From: a virus
Reading direction: 5' to 3' (one strand)
IMG/VR virus record: IMGVR_UViG_3300014501_000090
Span: 1 to 20,849 of that record
DNA: 20,849 bases
A model generated the notes under the pieces. That model was given only the letters and a program-made list of their open reading frames with translations, did not search any database and had not been told where the DNA came from. Positions 1 through 7,044 of the stretch are shown piece by piece; position 1 is the stretch's first letter, and the number at the start of each line of letters is the position of its first letter. The position numbers were made by a program, and so were the translations under genes.

Positions 1-159
1 CGGAGCGACATCCCGGATTATGTAGCAGAGGCACCGCGCCGGCGCAATACCTTACATGCGCCGAACAACGTATTTAGTCATCCGAATCGCCGGACGGCGC
101 TGCACACGGCTGAAGTGTTACTCTTGAAGCAGGGCGTTGAACTCTTGTTTCAGGCCAGT

Positions 160-226
160 GTCAAATGACCAAGGACAAAGGACAAAGGACAAGTGACAAA
201 TGACAAATGACAAATGACAAATGACC
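160..226. repeat. TGACAAA/GGACAAA heptamer direct repeat
   Basis: Directly after the connector stop, the + strand reads as nine or so consecutive copies of a 7-base word, GGACAAA shifting to TGACAAA. Related words recur near 5192-5235, 14642-14655 and 19190-19263. The rest of the leftmost 226 bases holds no gene I can support. Confidence 0.8.
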
Positions 227-1168
227 CTACCGTGCAATCACCCTGTCATGCGCGATGTACGGAGCGATCAGCCCGAAGATTTTCGGGCTTCGGGTGAGCG
301 CGCGGGCCGACGTGTTGAGCGTATAGGCGGCGGAGCCGAGATGGGCGCTCTCAACGGCGCTGTTGAGCTGTGACTGGCCATACAGGTCGGCGGCAAGCTG
401 CACGCACGCCTCCTGAATGGCGTCGGGAATCACCGCGAAGCCGGCGGAGTAGTCGACGCGGATGTTCAGTTGGCCGCGGGGCCAGTAGCCGAAGAGTTCG
501 CCGGTCTGCGCGTCGAGGCGCCAGGCGCCCGGTGAAGCCGACCATGCCGCATCGGCCCATCCATCGGCAGGCCAACCGCCGGCGCGATAGTCTTCGTAGA
601 TCTCAAGCATGGCGCCACCGGCCAGGGCGGTCACTGCGCCCTGGGTGACCTTCAGGTCGGCTGACGGCCACAAGGCGAATGAGCCGTAGGCGCCGGAGAG
701 TGTCTGGGCGGACCAGCCGGTCCCAAGGGCCGCGATCGCCGCCGCCAGCGCGGCGAGAGTTGGATAGGTGGCGTACGGCAGCACCGTCGTGGTAGCGATG
801 CCTGATGAAACAGTCACCAGGGTCAGGCCGGTGGCAGTGGTTGCCACGGTCGCTCGCTGGACGGATGAGCCGCTGTTGTTTACCTGCATCGCCAGCGCCG
901 CCGTCGCTACGCGGGTGATCGCCACGACGGGGAACTGCCGTAGTCGCAGCACGCGCTGGTTCGGCAAGCCGCTGTGGTACTCGGAATAGGACGAGGCTGT
1001 AAAGTCGCGATGACACTCGGCTCGGATCGCGCCCGATGCCGCACACACCAGGCTGGCAAAGTAGGCCGCGTTTGAAGCAGCCAGCGCGGCTAACGTGGCG
1101 TTTTCCTGCGCTCGGCCTGCCGACACCAGGTCGCTTATCGTAGGGTTGGGTTGAAGGGTGATTGGCAT
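227..1168 (-). CDS. gp6-like head-tail connector protein
   Basis: This 313-aa protein probably sits under the portal and joins the capsid to the tail. Residues 40-90 have the layout of gp6-like connectors: a helical start, then ECHRDF, then RLRQFPVVAITRV. The C-terminal helix IPDAIQEACVQLAADLYG (about 247-264) is also typical. Residues about 100-190 form an Ala/Thr/Ser-rich segment that makes the protein longer than simple connectors of about 100-200 aa, so it looks like an inserted domain. I chose the ATG at 1168 because upstream in-frame codons run through the 34-bp palindrome and look non-coding. No clear Shine-Dalgarno sequence is visible. Its place at the end of the portal-protease-capsid order supports the call. 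Function is inferred from family resemblance and position. Confidence 0.72.
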   Translation of the reverse strand: MPITLQPNPTISDLVSAGRAQENATLAALAASNAAYFASLVCAASGAIRAECHRDFTASSYSEYHSGLPNQRVLRLRQFPVVAITRVATAALAMQVNNSGSSVQRATVATTATGLTLVTVSSGIATTTVLPYATYPTLAALAAAIAALGTGWSAQTLSGAYGSFALWPSADLKVTQGAVTALAGGAMLEIYEDYRAGGWPADGWADAAWSASPGAWRLDAQTGELFGYWPRGQLNIRVDYSAGFAVIPDAIQEACVQLAADLYGQSQLNSAVESAHLGSAAYTLNTSARALTRSPKIFGLIAPYIAHDRVIAR

Positions 1169-1232
1169 GGGGTGGAGGCGCTTGGGCCGAGGAGTGGTTC
1201 CAGAACCGGACGGCGGCCGGGATTTACTGAAT

Positions 1233-1325
1233 GGGTGCCATGGGCAAGCGTACTCGCTTGCCCGTGTTTTCTTGCCTTCTACAACCAGCTCCACGGGCAA
1301 GCGAGTACGCTTGCCCATGGCACCC
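1233..1325. repeat. perfect 34-bp inverted repeat (REP/MITE-like)
   Basis: The arms at 1233-1266 and 1292-1325 are exact reverse complements of 34 bp, with a 25-nt spacer. Each arm contains a smaller near-palindrome, GGGCAAGCG-TA-CTCGCTTGCCC-like, so the element can fold as a cruciform or a long RNA hairpin. It fills most of the 196-nt gap between the connector gene and the 82-aa gene. There is no T-run that would make it a classical terminator on the minus strand. Confidence 0.9.
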
Positions 1326-1364
1326 GCTTCTAACGCCAGGCAGCTTGAGGCCGACTCTGCGTCC

Positions 1365-1613
1365 CTATCGACGAGCGATGACATCGGCGGACCTGCGCGT
1401 CCGACGCTCGGGCCGCAATAGTTTGTTCTGCGGCGGCGAAGGCTCGGCGTGACCGCACGGCAGCTCGCCCGCACCGGCCGGCTCCCGGCCCGCCTCCTCC
1501 TGCGGCACGCCAACTCCCCTCTGGATCAGCAGGTTGGCGATGTCCGGCATGTCCGGTTCGAGCACGTCGCCGGTGTCGCCGAATTCACATGGTTCGGTCA
1601 GTCTGATCTTCAT
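1365..1613 (-). CDS. small phage accessory protein with short beta domain
   Basis: This 82-aa protein has an N-terminal segment (residues 1-40: MKIRLTEPCEF, GDTGDVLEP, ANLLIQRGVGVP) of a type common in phage head modules. There it occurs as a small stand-alone protein of unknown role. The first 36 residues of the major capsid protein at 5191 have the same pattern: MKxIK, GEIVQVED, ADTLIENGMAE. The C-terminal half is Pro/Arg-rich and probably disordered. The ATG at 1613 is preceded by GGAG with 6 nt spacing, which supports this start. It lies 23 nt downstream of the methyltransferase-glycosyltransferase gene and is probably cotranscribed. I cannot assign a specific function. Confidence 0.65.
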   Translation of the reverse strand: MKIRLTEPCEFGDTGDVLEPDMPDIANLLIQRGVGVPQEEAGREPAGAGELPCGHAEPSPPQNKLLRPERRTRRSADVIARR

Positions 1614-1636
1614 AGTTCGCTCCATTGCGTCGGAGA

Positions 1637-2839
1637 TTATCTCAACGCCTCTATCGGCACGCCCTCCCGCCGGTACTCGCCTACGTCCTGAACGATCGTC
1701 GTCAACTGGCGGCTCGGGTGCAGCACGACCTCTTCGACGTGGCCGACGCAGACCATCGGGGCGATGAACACCGAATTCCCGGCCTGCCGCCAATTCAGCC
1801 AGAACTGAACGTCGGCGTCCGTCCGTTGCGGGCCCCAGGACCCGGACGGATCGGGGACCGACATGAACCAGGGTTTACTGAGCTTCGCCAGGCTTGCGGC
1901 GCGAATCATGGTCAGCCCGAAATGGGCGGAGCGGCACCCGATCATGTCGCGCTCGAACCACTCGGTCGGTATCTCGCCCAGCGGCATGCCGGCGTTGTCG
2001 GGGTGCGCGAAAGTAGCCAGCGGCCCCGGCATTCCGCGGGCCATCTGAACCGGCGCAAGGGCGTCAACGTCGGGGTTATCGGCGATCAGCCGGTACAGTT
2101 CGCGGACGTCGTCGGGCGTGAAGGCCGTATCGCTGTCGATGGCCAGGATATATTCGGCGCCAGCGCCGATCGCCATTTCAAAGAGCAGTTCCTGGACCTG
2201 TTGCCAATAGGGGCCGCTCGCCATCTTCACTGGGACCCCCAGGCTATGTATCGCGGTGAAGATGCAGTCCATGGCGGTAGACTGCACGTAGCGGGGCACG
2301 GACATCACTCCCATGATGCCGCCCGACCCGCCCTTGAGGTTCACCGGCTCGGGCTTGAAGCCCTCCAGATTCAGGCTCACCGGCAGCGCGGCGCAATCCG
2401 CGATTTCGCTCGTCCATTTGCGGACACGCCGGAACCCGGCCCCGTGCATCAAAACGCGGAGCTTGTTCTCGGTGAAGATGGCCCCGTGCCGGTCATTCTC
2501 GTCGACATGGCCGCCCACGAGATAACCTTCGATGCCGCGGTGGCCAGCCATGTGTTGCCGGCAGATCCAATCGAAATCCGGGACGGCGATCCGGATCGAG
2601 CCGCCGGGCCGGAGCACGCGGAACCACTCGGCAAGAACGGCGAAGGTCTGCCGATGGGAGAAATGCTCCAGGACGTGTGACGCACGGATGGAATCGACAC
2701 AATCGTCGCGGTATGCGAGCGGGAACACCTCGCCGCCGAACTTGCGGTCGACGTTGAGGTAACCTTGCGGCTGCGGGCCGTCGCCACCGCCGAGGTTCAG
2801 GCGGAGGGGCGCGGCAGGAGGATCGTGAGGTTGTGTCAT
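1637..2839 (-). CDS. methyltransferase-glycosyltransferase fusion
   Basis: This 400-aa protein has two enzymatic halves. Residues 12-145 form a class I SAM-dependent methyltransferase: LNLGGGD at 14-20 is the SAM-binding loop, followed by ASHVLEHF (53-60) and FRVLRPGGSIRIAVPD. Residues about 178-375 look like a GT-A glycosyltransferase, with EYILAIDSDTAF (229-240) holding the metal-binding DxD at D235 and D237. Sugar transfer plus methylation suggests modification of virion glycoproteins or host surface glycans, but the substrate is unknown. The gene sits inside the head module, which favours a virion-related role. The ATG at 2839 begins the conserved domain cleanly. No Shine-Dalgarno sequence is seen upstream. 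Confidence 0.75.
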   Translation of the reverse strand: MTQPHDPPAAPLRLNLGGGDGPQPQGYLNVDRKFGGEVFPLAYRDDCVDSIRASHVLEHFSHRQTFAVLAEWFRVLRPGGSIRIAVPDFDWICRQHMAGHRGIEGYLVGGHVDENDRHGAIFTENKLRVLMHGAGFRRVRKWTSEIADCAALPVSLNLEGFKPEPVNLKGGSGGIMGVMSVPRYVQSTAMDCIFTAIHSLGVPVKMASGPYWQQVQELLFEMAIGAGAEYILAIDSDTAFTPDDVRELYRLIADNPDVDALAPVQMARGMPGPLATFAHPDNAGMPLGEIPTEWFERDMIGCRSAHFGLTMIRAASLAKLSKPWFMSVPDPSGSWGPQRTDADVQFWLNWRQAGNSVFIAPMVCVGHVEEVVLHPSRQLTTIVQDVGEYRREGVPIEALR

Positions 2840-2909
2840 TGGTTTCTGGATTGCTTGAAGGATCCCTGCTGCCGGGTATGAACCAGCGGGAGGGTGTTGC
2901 TTAGGGCGC

Positions 2910-2992
2910 AGCGTAGGGGCATAGCGTAGGGGCGGCTTCAGCCGCCGGTTTGTCGCGACACCTGAACGCGGCGGCTGAAGCCGCCCCTACGC
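2910..2992. repeat. 24-bp inverted repeat with extra half copy
   Basis: The arms at 2924-2947 and 2969-2992 are exact reverse complements of 24 bp, with a 21-nt spacer. The core reads GTAGGGGCGGCTTCAGCC. A partial direct copy (AGCGTAGGGGC) precedes the left arm at about 2910-2920. It sits between the methyltransferase-glycosyltransferase gene and the decoration-type gene. Confidence 0.88.
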
Positions 2993-3029
2993 CGACGCTC
3001 CGCACCGCCCCGACAGCCCAATGGATAGG

Positions 3030-3524
3030 CTACAGCGTGGCCCAGACCTGCACGTTCTTGCTGACCGCAGTCGATGGCTCAACCGCCCCGCGATACAGGT
3101 TGGCCACGATGGCGATCGTCTGCGTGGTTACCGGGCTGACGCTCACCTTGAGATAGCGCTGCTTCCCGCCGACCAGGGCCAGGTCGTAGGTAATCACATC
3201 GGCCGCCGAAGTATTCGTGTTGGCGGTCGTGTAATAGCTCGTCAGGCTGCCGCTGTTGGCGGTGACGGACTGATTGCTGGTGCCGCTGCCATAGTTCACG
3301 GCGCCGTTGGCGGTGATGTTGCCGAACGAGCTGGCGTTCGTGACATCGGCGGTCTGGAGGTTGAAGACAGATGGAACGTTCGTCGCGTTGTTGGACGCGC
3401 TAAGGACCGCGTCGATGGAAACCGCGTCGAACCCAAGGGTGTCGATGGTGAGCGCCGCCGTCGCCCCGTTCGTATACGAGGCGGGCGGCAGAACGATCTT
3501 TTTGGTAGTTTGAAGCTGGTACAT
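3030..3524 (-). CDS. virion structural protein, probable head decoration
   Basis: This 164-aa protein is rich in Thr, Ser, Ala, Asn and Val, with no Walker or catalytic motif, signal peptide or membrane segment. Its alternating polar/hydrophobic pattern predicts mostly beta strands (for example KIVLPPASYTN and ITYDLALVGG). It lies directly downstream of the major capsid gene, where tailed phages often place a decoration or stabilising protein; that placement is the main basis for the call. The ATG at 3524 has an AAAGG about 12 nt upstream. A tail-tube-like role cannot be excluded. Confidence 0.5.
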   Translation of the reverse strand: MYQLQTTKKIVLPPASYTNGATAALTIDTLGFDAVSIDAVLSASNNATNVPSVFNLQTADVTNASSFGNITANGAVNYGSGTSNQSVTANSGSLTSYYTTANTNTSAADVITYDLALVGGKQRYLKVSVSPVTTQTIAIVANLYRGAVEPSTAVSKNVQVWATL

Positions 3525-3563
3525 GATTGTTTCAAGCCTTTCGAAGAAGAGTGGCCGCTTTGT

Positions 3564-3670
3564 TCCCGCCCCCGGTACTCCGGGGGAGGGTTAGGGAGGG
3601 GGTTATTTCGATAATACAGCCACAATCCTAACCCCCTCCCCTGCCCTCCCCCGGAGTACCGGGGGCGGGA
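3564..3670. repeat. 42-bp imperfect inverted repeat
   Basis: The outer arms 3564-3590 and 3644-3670 match perfectly over 27 bp. After a 3-nt mismatch on each side, inner arms 3594-3605 and 3629-3640 match over another 12 bp, leaving a 23-nt AT-richer loop (3606-3628). The arms carry GGGAGGG/CCCTCCC words around CGGTACTCCGG. The element occupies half of the 206-nt gap between the capsid and decoration genes. A strong RNA hairpin here could separate their expression. Confidence 0.9.
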
Positions 3671-3730
3671 GAAAGACCGTCAAGGACGTTACTGACTCTC
3701 AAAGAGTCGACCGCGCACTACTCATTTGAA

Positions 3731-5191
3731 CTAACTCGACGCCGTGATCAGCCCCACCACCGGCCCGGCAACCAGTCCCATGACCGGATCGCGCGGGGTG
3801 CCGGCGGCGGATTCGCCGACGTCATGGACGCTGACGTCCACGCGCTCGGTGCCGCGGATGACGATTTCGTCCTGGATGAAGGCGTTGTCGGCGACGTCGC
3901 TGAATTGCAGCGTGGTGGCCCGGCGGTCGCCGAAGCTGGCCGCCAGGGACAAATCGCCCAGCAGGGCGACGACCTGGTTGACCGCCGATGTTTTCGGCAT
4001 CACCTGGGCGATCACCACCGGATAGCCGAGGAACGTCTTCTGGCGGGCGCCGTTGACGATCTCCTCGACGCGGTTCCCGCCGGCGGCCGTCGCCAGCCGC
4101 TGCATCACGCTGCCCCAGAAGGTGCGGTGGACGAACCAGGCGGTGTTGTCGGTGTCGGCAAATTCCGGGAGCAGCCCCACCACGGCGTTGAAGTCGGCCA
4201 GGGTAATGCTGTTGTAGCTGGAGCCGTAGCCGGTCCCGGATGCCACGCGCAGGCCCAGGATGTTGGCGATGGTGGGATCTACGTTGAGCAGCGCTTGGCG
4301 GACGCCGGTGATACCGCCGTAGGTGCTGGTTCCGTCGCCGTTGAAGCCGGCCTGGTCTTCCTTGTTGGCGAAGGCCCAGACGATCTCGCGGGCGTAGTCG
4401 TCGCCGAGGTTGATGACCGCATCTTCGTTGATTTCGTTGCTGATGCGGGTGAGGGCCATCAGCTTCTTGGCGGTCAGGCGGACGCGGTCCCAGGTCTTGT
4501 CGGAGTAGGACGCCGACTGGCTCTCACCGACCCAGTAGGCGGTTACGCCGCCGCGGCGCCGCGGGTCGGACCGGGTGTCGCTGGTCATCGGGACCTTCTT
4601 GGCGTACTTGCGGAAGACGCCGTACTTCTCGCGCAGGTCGATCAGGTCGTTCTCGAACTCATCGGGGACGAGGAACCCGGCAGAGGTGTTGTTGTTCTCC
4701 CGCGTCGCCTTGGTGCGCGGTCCGTCGGCCTCCACATCGACCGTGAAACCCAGCCCGTTCTTCCGGCACCACTCCACCGCCCAGGGCGTGTGGAACTGCT
4801 GGCTATGCTTGGTCGCGTTGGCCAGGCACCACATGCCGAAGCGATACGCTTTCTCGTACCCCTGGTCGGTGTTGGGGAAGCATTCCAGGGTCTTGTAGCG
4901 GCGACAGACGGCCCAGGGCCGCTGCTCGGGTTGTCCCGAGGGCAGGTCGGCCCGCTTCATCGCCGGCGCGAACTCGCGCCGGAACCCGGCCAGCGCCTCG
5001 CCGGCGGCGGCCTTGGCGATGTCGGAGAACGCCGACTTCAGTTCCGCCGCCGCCCCGCTGACTTCCGCGGGAGCGGCCGAGGCCTCAGCCATGCCGTTCT
5101 CAATGAGCGTGTCGGCGGCGTTGTCTTCAACCTGCACGATCTCGCCGGCCGAGCGGCCTTTGGCGGAGATGAGGTACTTGATCCATTTCAT
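3731..5191 (-). CDS. HK97-fold major capsid protein
   Basis: This 486-aa protein is the main shell subunit. Features typical of the phage capsid family are SAGFLVPDEFENDLIDL (start of the mature-like region, about residues 168-184), AYWVGESQSASYSDKTW, KKLMALTRISNEI and NKEDQAGFNGDGT. TAWFVHRTFW and FLGYPVVIAQVMP follow nearer the C-terminus. The N-terminal 36 residues carry an extra small domain resembling the 82-aa gene product at 1613. Residues about 37-165 are probably the delta/scaffold region removed by the neighbouring protease. The ATG at 5191 has AAAGGA 8 nt upstream, supplied by the local GACAAAGGACAAA repeat. The order portal-protease-capsid confirms the call. The N-terminal extension is long for this family. 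Confidence 0.92.
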   Translation of the reverse strand: MKWIKYLISAKGRSAGEIVQVEDNAADTLIENGMAEASAAPAEVSGAAAELKSAFSDIAKAAAGEALAGFRREFAPAMKRADLPSGQPEQRPWAVCRRYKTLECFPNTDQGYEKAYRFGMWCLANATKHSQQFHTPWAVEWCRKNGLGFTVDVEADGPRTKATRENNNTSAGFLVPDEFENDLIDLREKYGVFRKYAKKVPMTSDTRSDPRRRGGVTAYWVGESQSASYSDKTWDRVRLTAKKLMALTRISNEINEDAVINLGDDYAREIVWAFANKEDQAGFNGDGTSTYGGITGVRQALLNVDPTIANILGLRVASGTGYGSSYNSITLADFNAVVGLLPEFADTDNTAWFVHRTFWGSVMQRLATAAGGNRVEEIVNGARQKTFLGYPVVIAQVMPKTSAVNQVVALLGDLSLAASFGDRRATTLQFSDVADNAFIQDEIVIRGTERVDVSVHDVGESAAGTPRDPVMGLVAGPVVGLITASS

Positions 5192-5235
5192 TGTTTTTGT
5201 CCTTTGTCAGTGGTCAGTTGTCCGTTGTCAGTTGG
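5192..5235. repeat. GACAAA-type word repeat upstream of capsid gene
   Basis: On the minus strand this stretch is made of GACAAC/GACAAA/GACAAAGGACAAA words running up to the capsid start. It supplies the AAAGGA likely used as the ribosome binding site. It resembles the repeat at 160-226. Confidence 0.65.
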
Positions 5236-5340
5236 AATCGGAAATGGCATCTACGGGACTTGCCTGCTTGCTCCGGTCGAACGACCTGCAAGCTCCGGCG
5301 CTTTGACCAAGGGTCAACCCTGATGTCTCTGAAAGGTCTC

Positions 5341-5448
5341 TCGCGTGTCGAACCGCGAGCTTCCGCTTGCGGCTATCAAAGAACGCTTAAGAGTTACGTT
5401 CTGATATCCTTGATAGCCGCAAGCGGAAGCTCGCGGTTCGAGACACGA
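5341..5448. repeat. 31-bp perfect inverted repeat
   Basis: The arms 5349-5379 and 5410-5440 are exact reverse complements over 31 bp. The core is GAGCTTCCGCTTGCGGCTATC. Inside the 30-nt spacer a second short pairing, AGAACG (5380-5385) with CGTTCT (5397-5402), prolongs the hairpin. The outer flanks match imperfectly. It lies in the capsid-protease gap of 265 nt. A 6-bp pair, TTGACC/GGTCAA, lies nearby at 5303-5317. Confidence 0.9.
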
Positions 5449-5456
5449 AATGACGC

Positions 5457-7010
5457 TTACACCTTCCCGGTCGCCCGCGCAAACGCTTCGGTCAATTCCG
5501 CGCGGATGAGCGACGGAAGCTCCCCTCGCGCATCCTCGACTGCTCTGCGAATAGCAGTTCGAATCGTCTCCGGCCGCACGAATGCCGCCGAGGCGGCACG
5601 GTCGATTTCCGCGGCCTTGGCCGCCGCCGCGTCGGCAGCGTGGATTGCCTGCATGAGCCGGCGCGCAGCGTCGGCAATCTCTGTTTGCCCCTCCTGCGAC
5701 GCTCGGCTCTCGGCGGCCGCGACGCCCCGCCGGTAAACCTCGCCGCGCTTGATGACCGGGTACTTCCAATGCGCCTCGGTATCGACCCCCGCCAGGTCGT
5801 CCACGGCTAGAGAATCGTCGGGATGAGCGGACCGGTGATCTTCGGCGGTGAACGACCAGGGGGCGTCAGTCAGCTTACCTTGTGCGATCAATGCCTCGGC
5901 TCGGGCATAGCCGGCGTGGTGCAGATGAATTCCCGCCGTGCCTTTCAACTTTGCATCGACCGGCGGCTGCGTCGGCGCGTCGAACGTCGAGCCGCAGTAT
6001 TCACAGGTATAGCCGGGCGATTCTTCGGGAGGTGCCGATGAGTCCTGCGCCCGTCGAGCCACACCATCATTACTGCCGCACTGCGGACACGGCGGCATAG
6101 GCTCCGCGAGAACGTTCGCCGAAGCGGTTGGCGAATCAGCGGGGGCGAGGAGCGCCCCGCCGGCGCCTGATTCGGCAGCTTTCGCATCGGATGGGGAAGT
6201 GTCCAGCACAATGATCTCGCGTTGCAGGGCCGGTCCGGCGTTGGGAGTAACGGTCCGCAGTGCGGACCCTACGGGATCGGCTGCCCGGTAGCGCAGCGGG
6301 CTTCGCCATCCGTCGAGGAACGGCGTCATGGCCTTGGTGATCAGCTCGGCGACGCCGGAATCGAACACGCCCGCCTCGACGCCCTTGGCGACGGCCAGCA
6401 TCTCGGCTTCAGGGTTGCACGGCACCGGGACGACGCTGTATTCGATCCCCGCCCAGCGGTCGATGACCGGAACGCCTTTCAATTCAGGCCGGCGGGCGAT
6501 TTCCTCGCCCGTGGCCTCGCGGATGTTCAGCGGCAGGAAACCGATGCTCTTGCCGGTGCAGGTCGGCACCGGCTGCTGCAACAGGTGCAGCACCGCCGAC
6601 GGCAGCCAGGGGGCATCGCCCCAGTCGGCCGGTTTGGCCGGATAGTGCGTCTTGGCGATGAGCCGGCTCCCGGCCGCGGCTGATTTCGGTTTGATCCACC
6701 AGCACGACCCGGCCGGGAGCTGCCGGTAATCGTGCGCAAACGGCACGACGCGGTTATACGCCGACCAGTCGCCCCCCGCCGGCAACACACATTCGCGGTC
6801 GCGGTCGAGGGCGTCGGTGGTAATGGTGCTGACGTCGGTGCGCTCGCCGGGGTCCAGCTCGAGCTCCGCCGCGGGAGCCGAGCGGCGCCGGTAGCCGAAA
6901 TCGCGGGGCAGCCCGCGCGACAGCGCGTCGATCCGCCGGGCCGTGGCCTCGGGGAGGAGAAAACCTGAGGCGGCGTGTTCGACGATAGTGGGGAGGGTTC
7001 TGGGCTTCAT
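5457..7010 (-). CDS. HK97-type prohead protease with zinc-ribbon insert
   Basis: This 517-aa enzyme would cleave capsid precursors during head maturation. Residues about 50-215 resemble the prohead serine protease: VSTITTDALDRDRECVLP, then VVPFAHDY carrying the likely catalytic His, and EYSVVPVPCNPEAEML carrying the likely catalytic Ser. Next comes an Ala/Ser linker, a CPQC...CEYC pair that looks like a zinc ribbon, and then a conserved-looking block (HWKYPVIKRGEVYRRG). The C-terminus is an Ala-rich helical region, possibly coiled coil or scaffold. Family members are usually about 200-300 aa, so the C-terminal half is an extension. I chose the ATG at 7010, 34 nt after the portal stop; the longer reading frame starts inside the portal gene. 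No Shine-Dalgarno sequence is visible. Confidence 0.78.
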   Translation of the reverse strand: MKPRTLPTIVEHAASGFLLPEATARRIDALSRGLPRDFGYRRRSAPAAELELDPGERTDVSTITTDALDRDRECVLPAGGDWSAYNRVVPFAHDYRQLPAGSCWWIKPKSAAAGSRLIAKTHYPAKPADWGDAPWLPSAVLHLLQQPVPTCTGKSIGFLPLNIREATGEEIARRPELKGVPVIDRWAGIEYSVVPVPCNPEAEMLAVAKGVEAGVFDSGVAELITKAMTPFLDGWRSPLRYRAADPVGSALRTVTPNAGPALQREIIVLDTSPSDAKAAESGAGGALLAPADSPTASANVLAEPMPPCPQCGSNDGVARRAQDSSAPPEESPGYTCEYCGSTFDAPTQPPVDAKLKGTAGIHLHHAGYARAEALIAQGKLTDAPWSFTAEDHRSAHPDDSLAVDDLAGVDTEAHWKYPVIKRGEVYRRGVAAAESRASQEGQTEIADAARRLMQAIHAADAAAAKAAEIDRAASAAFVRPETIRTAIRRAVEDARGELPSLIRAELTEAFARATGKV

Positions 7011-7044
7011 CGGTTGATGGGAGGTAGTGGATTCGTCTGGGTGA

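Noticed and set aside
109-226. Short ORF on the minus strand ending about 118 with a plausible C-terminus
   Set aside because: It has no ATG, its upstream half is pure heptamer repeat, and only about 15 residues look protein-like.
1169-1513. Longer N-terminus for the connector protein
   Set aside because: The extra residues are translated from the 34-bp palindrome and overlap the 82-aa gene, so they are very unlikely to be protein.
3824-5323. Long + strand open frame (499 codons) opposite the capsid gene
   Set aside because: It mirrors the high-GC third positions of the capsid gene on the other strand; the product is a low-complexity Gly/Val/Asp-rich sequence with no domain.
2924-5440. Rho-independent terminators at the junction hairpins
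   Set aside because: The stems are strong but none is followed by a clear U-run on the minus strand; an RNA role is possible but not a standard terminator.
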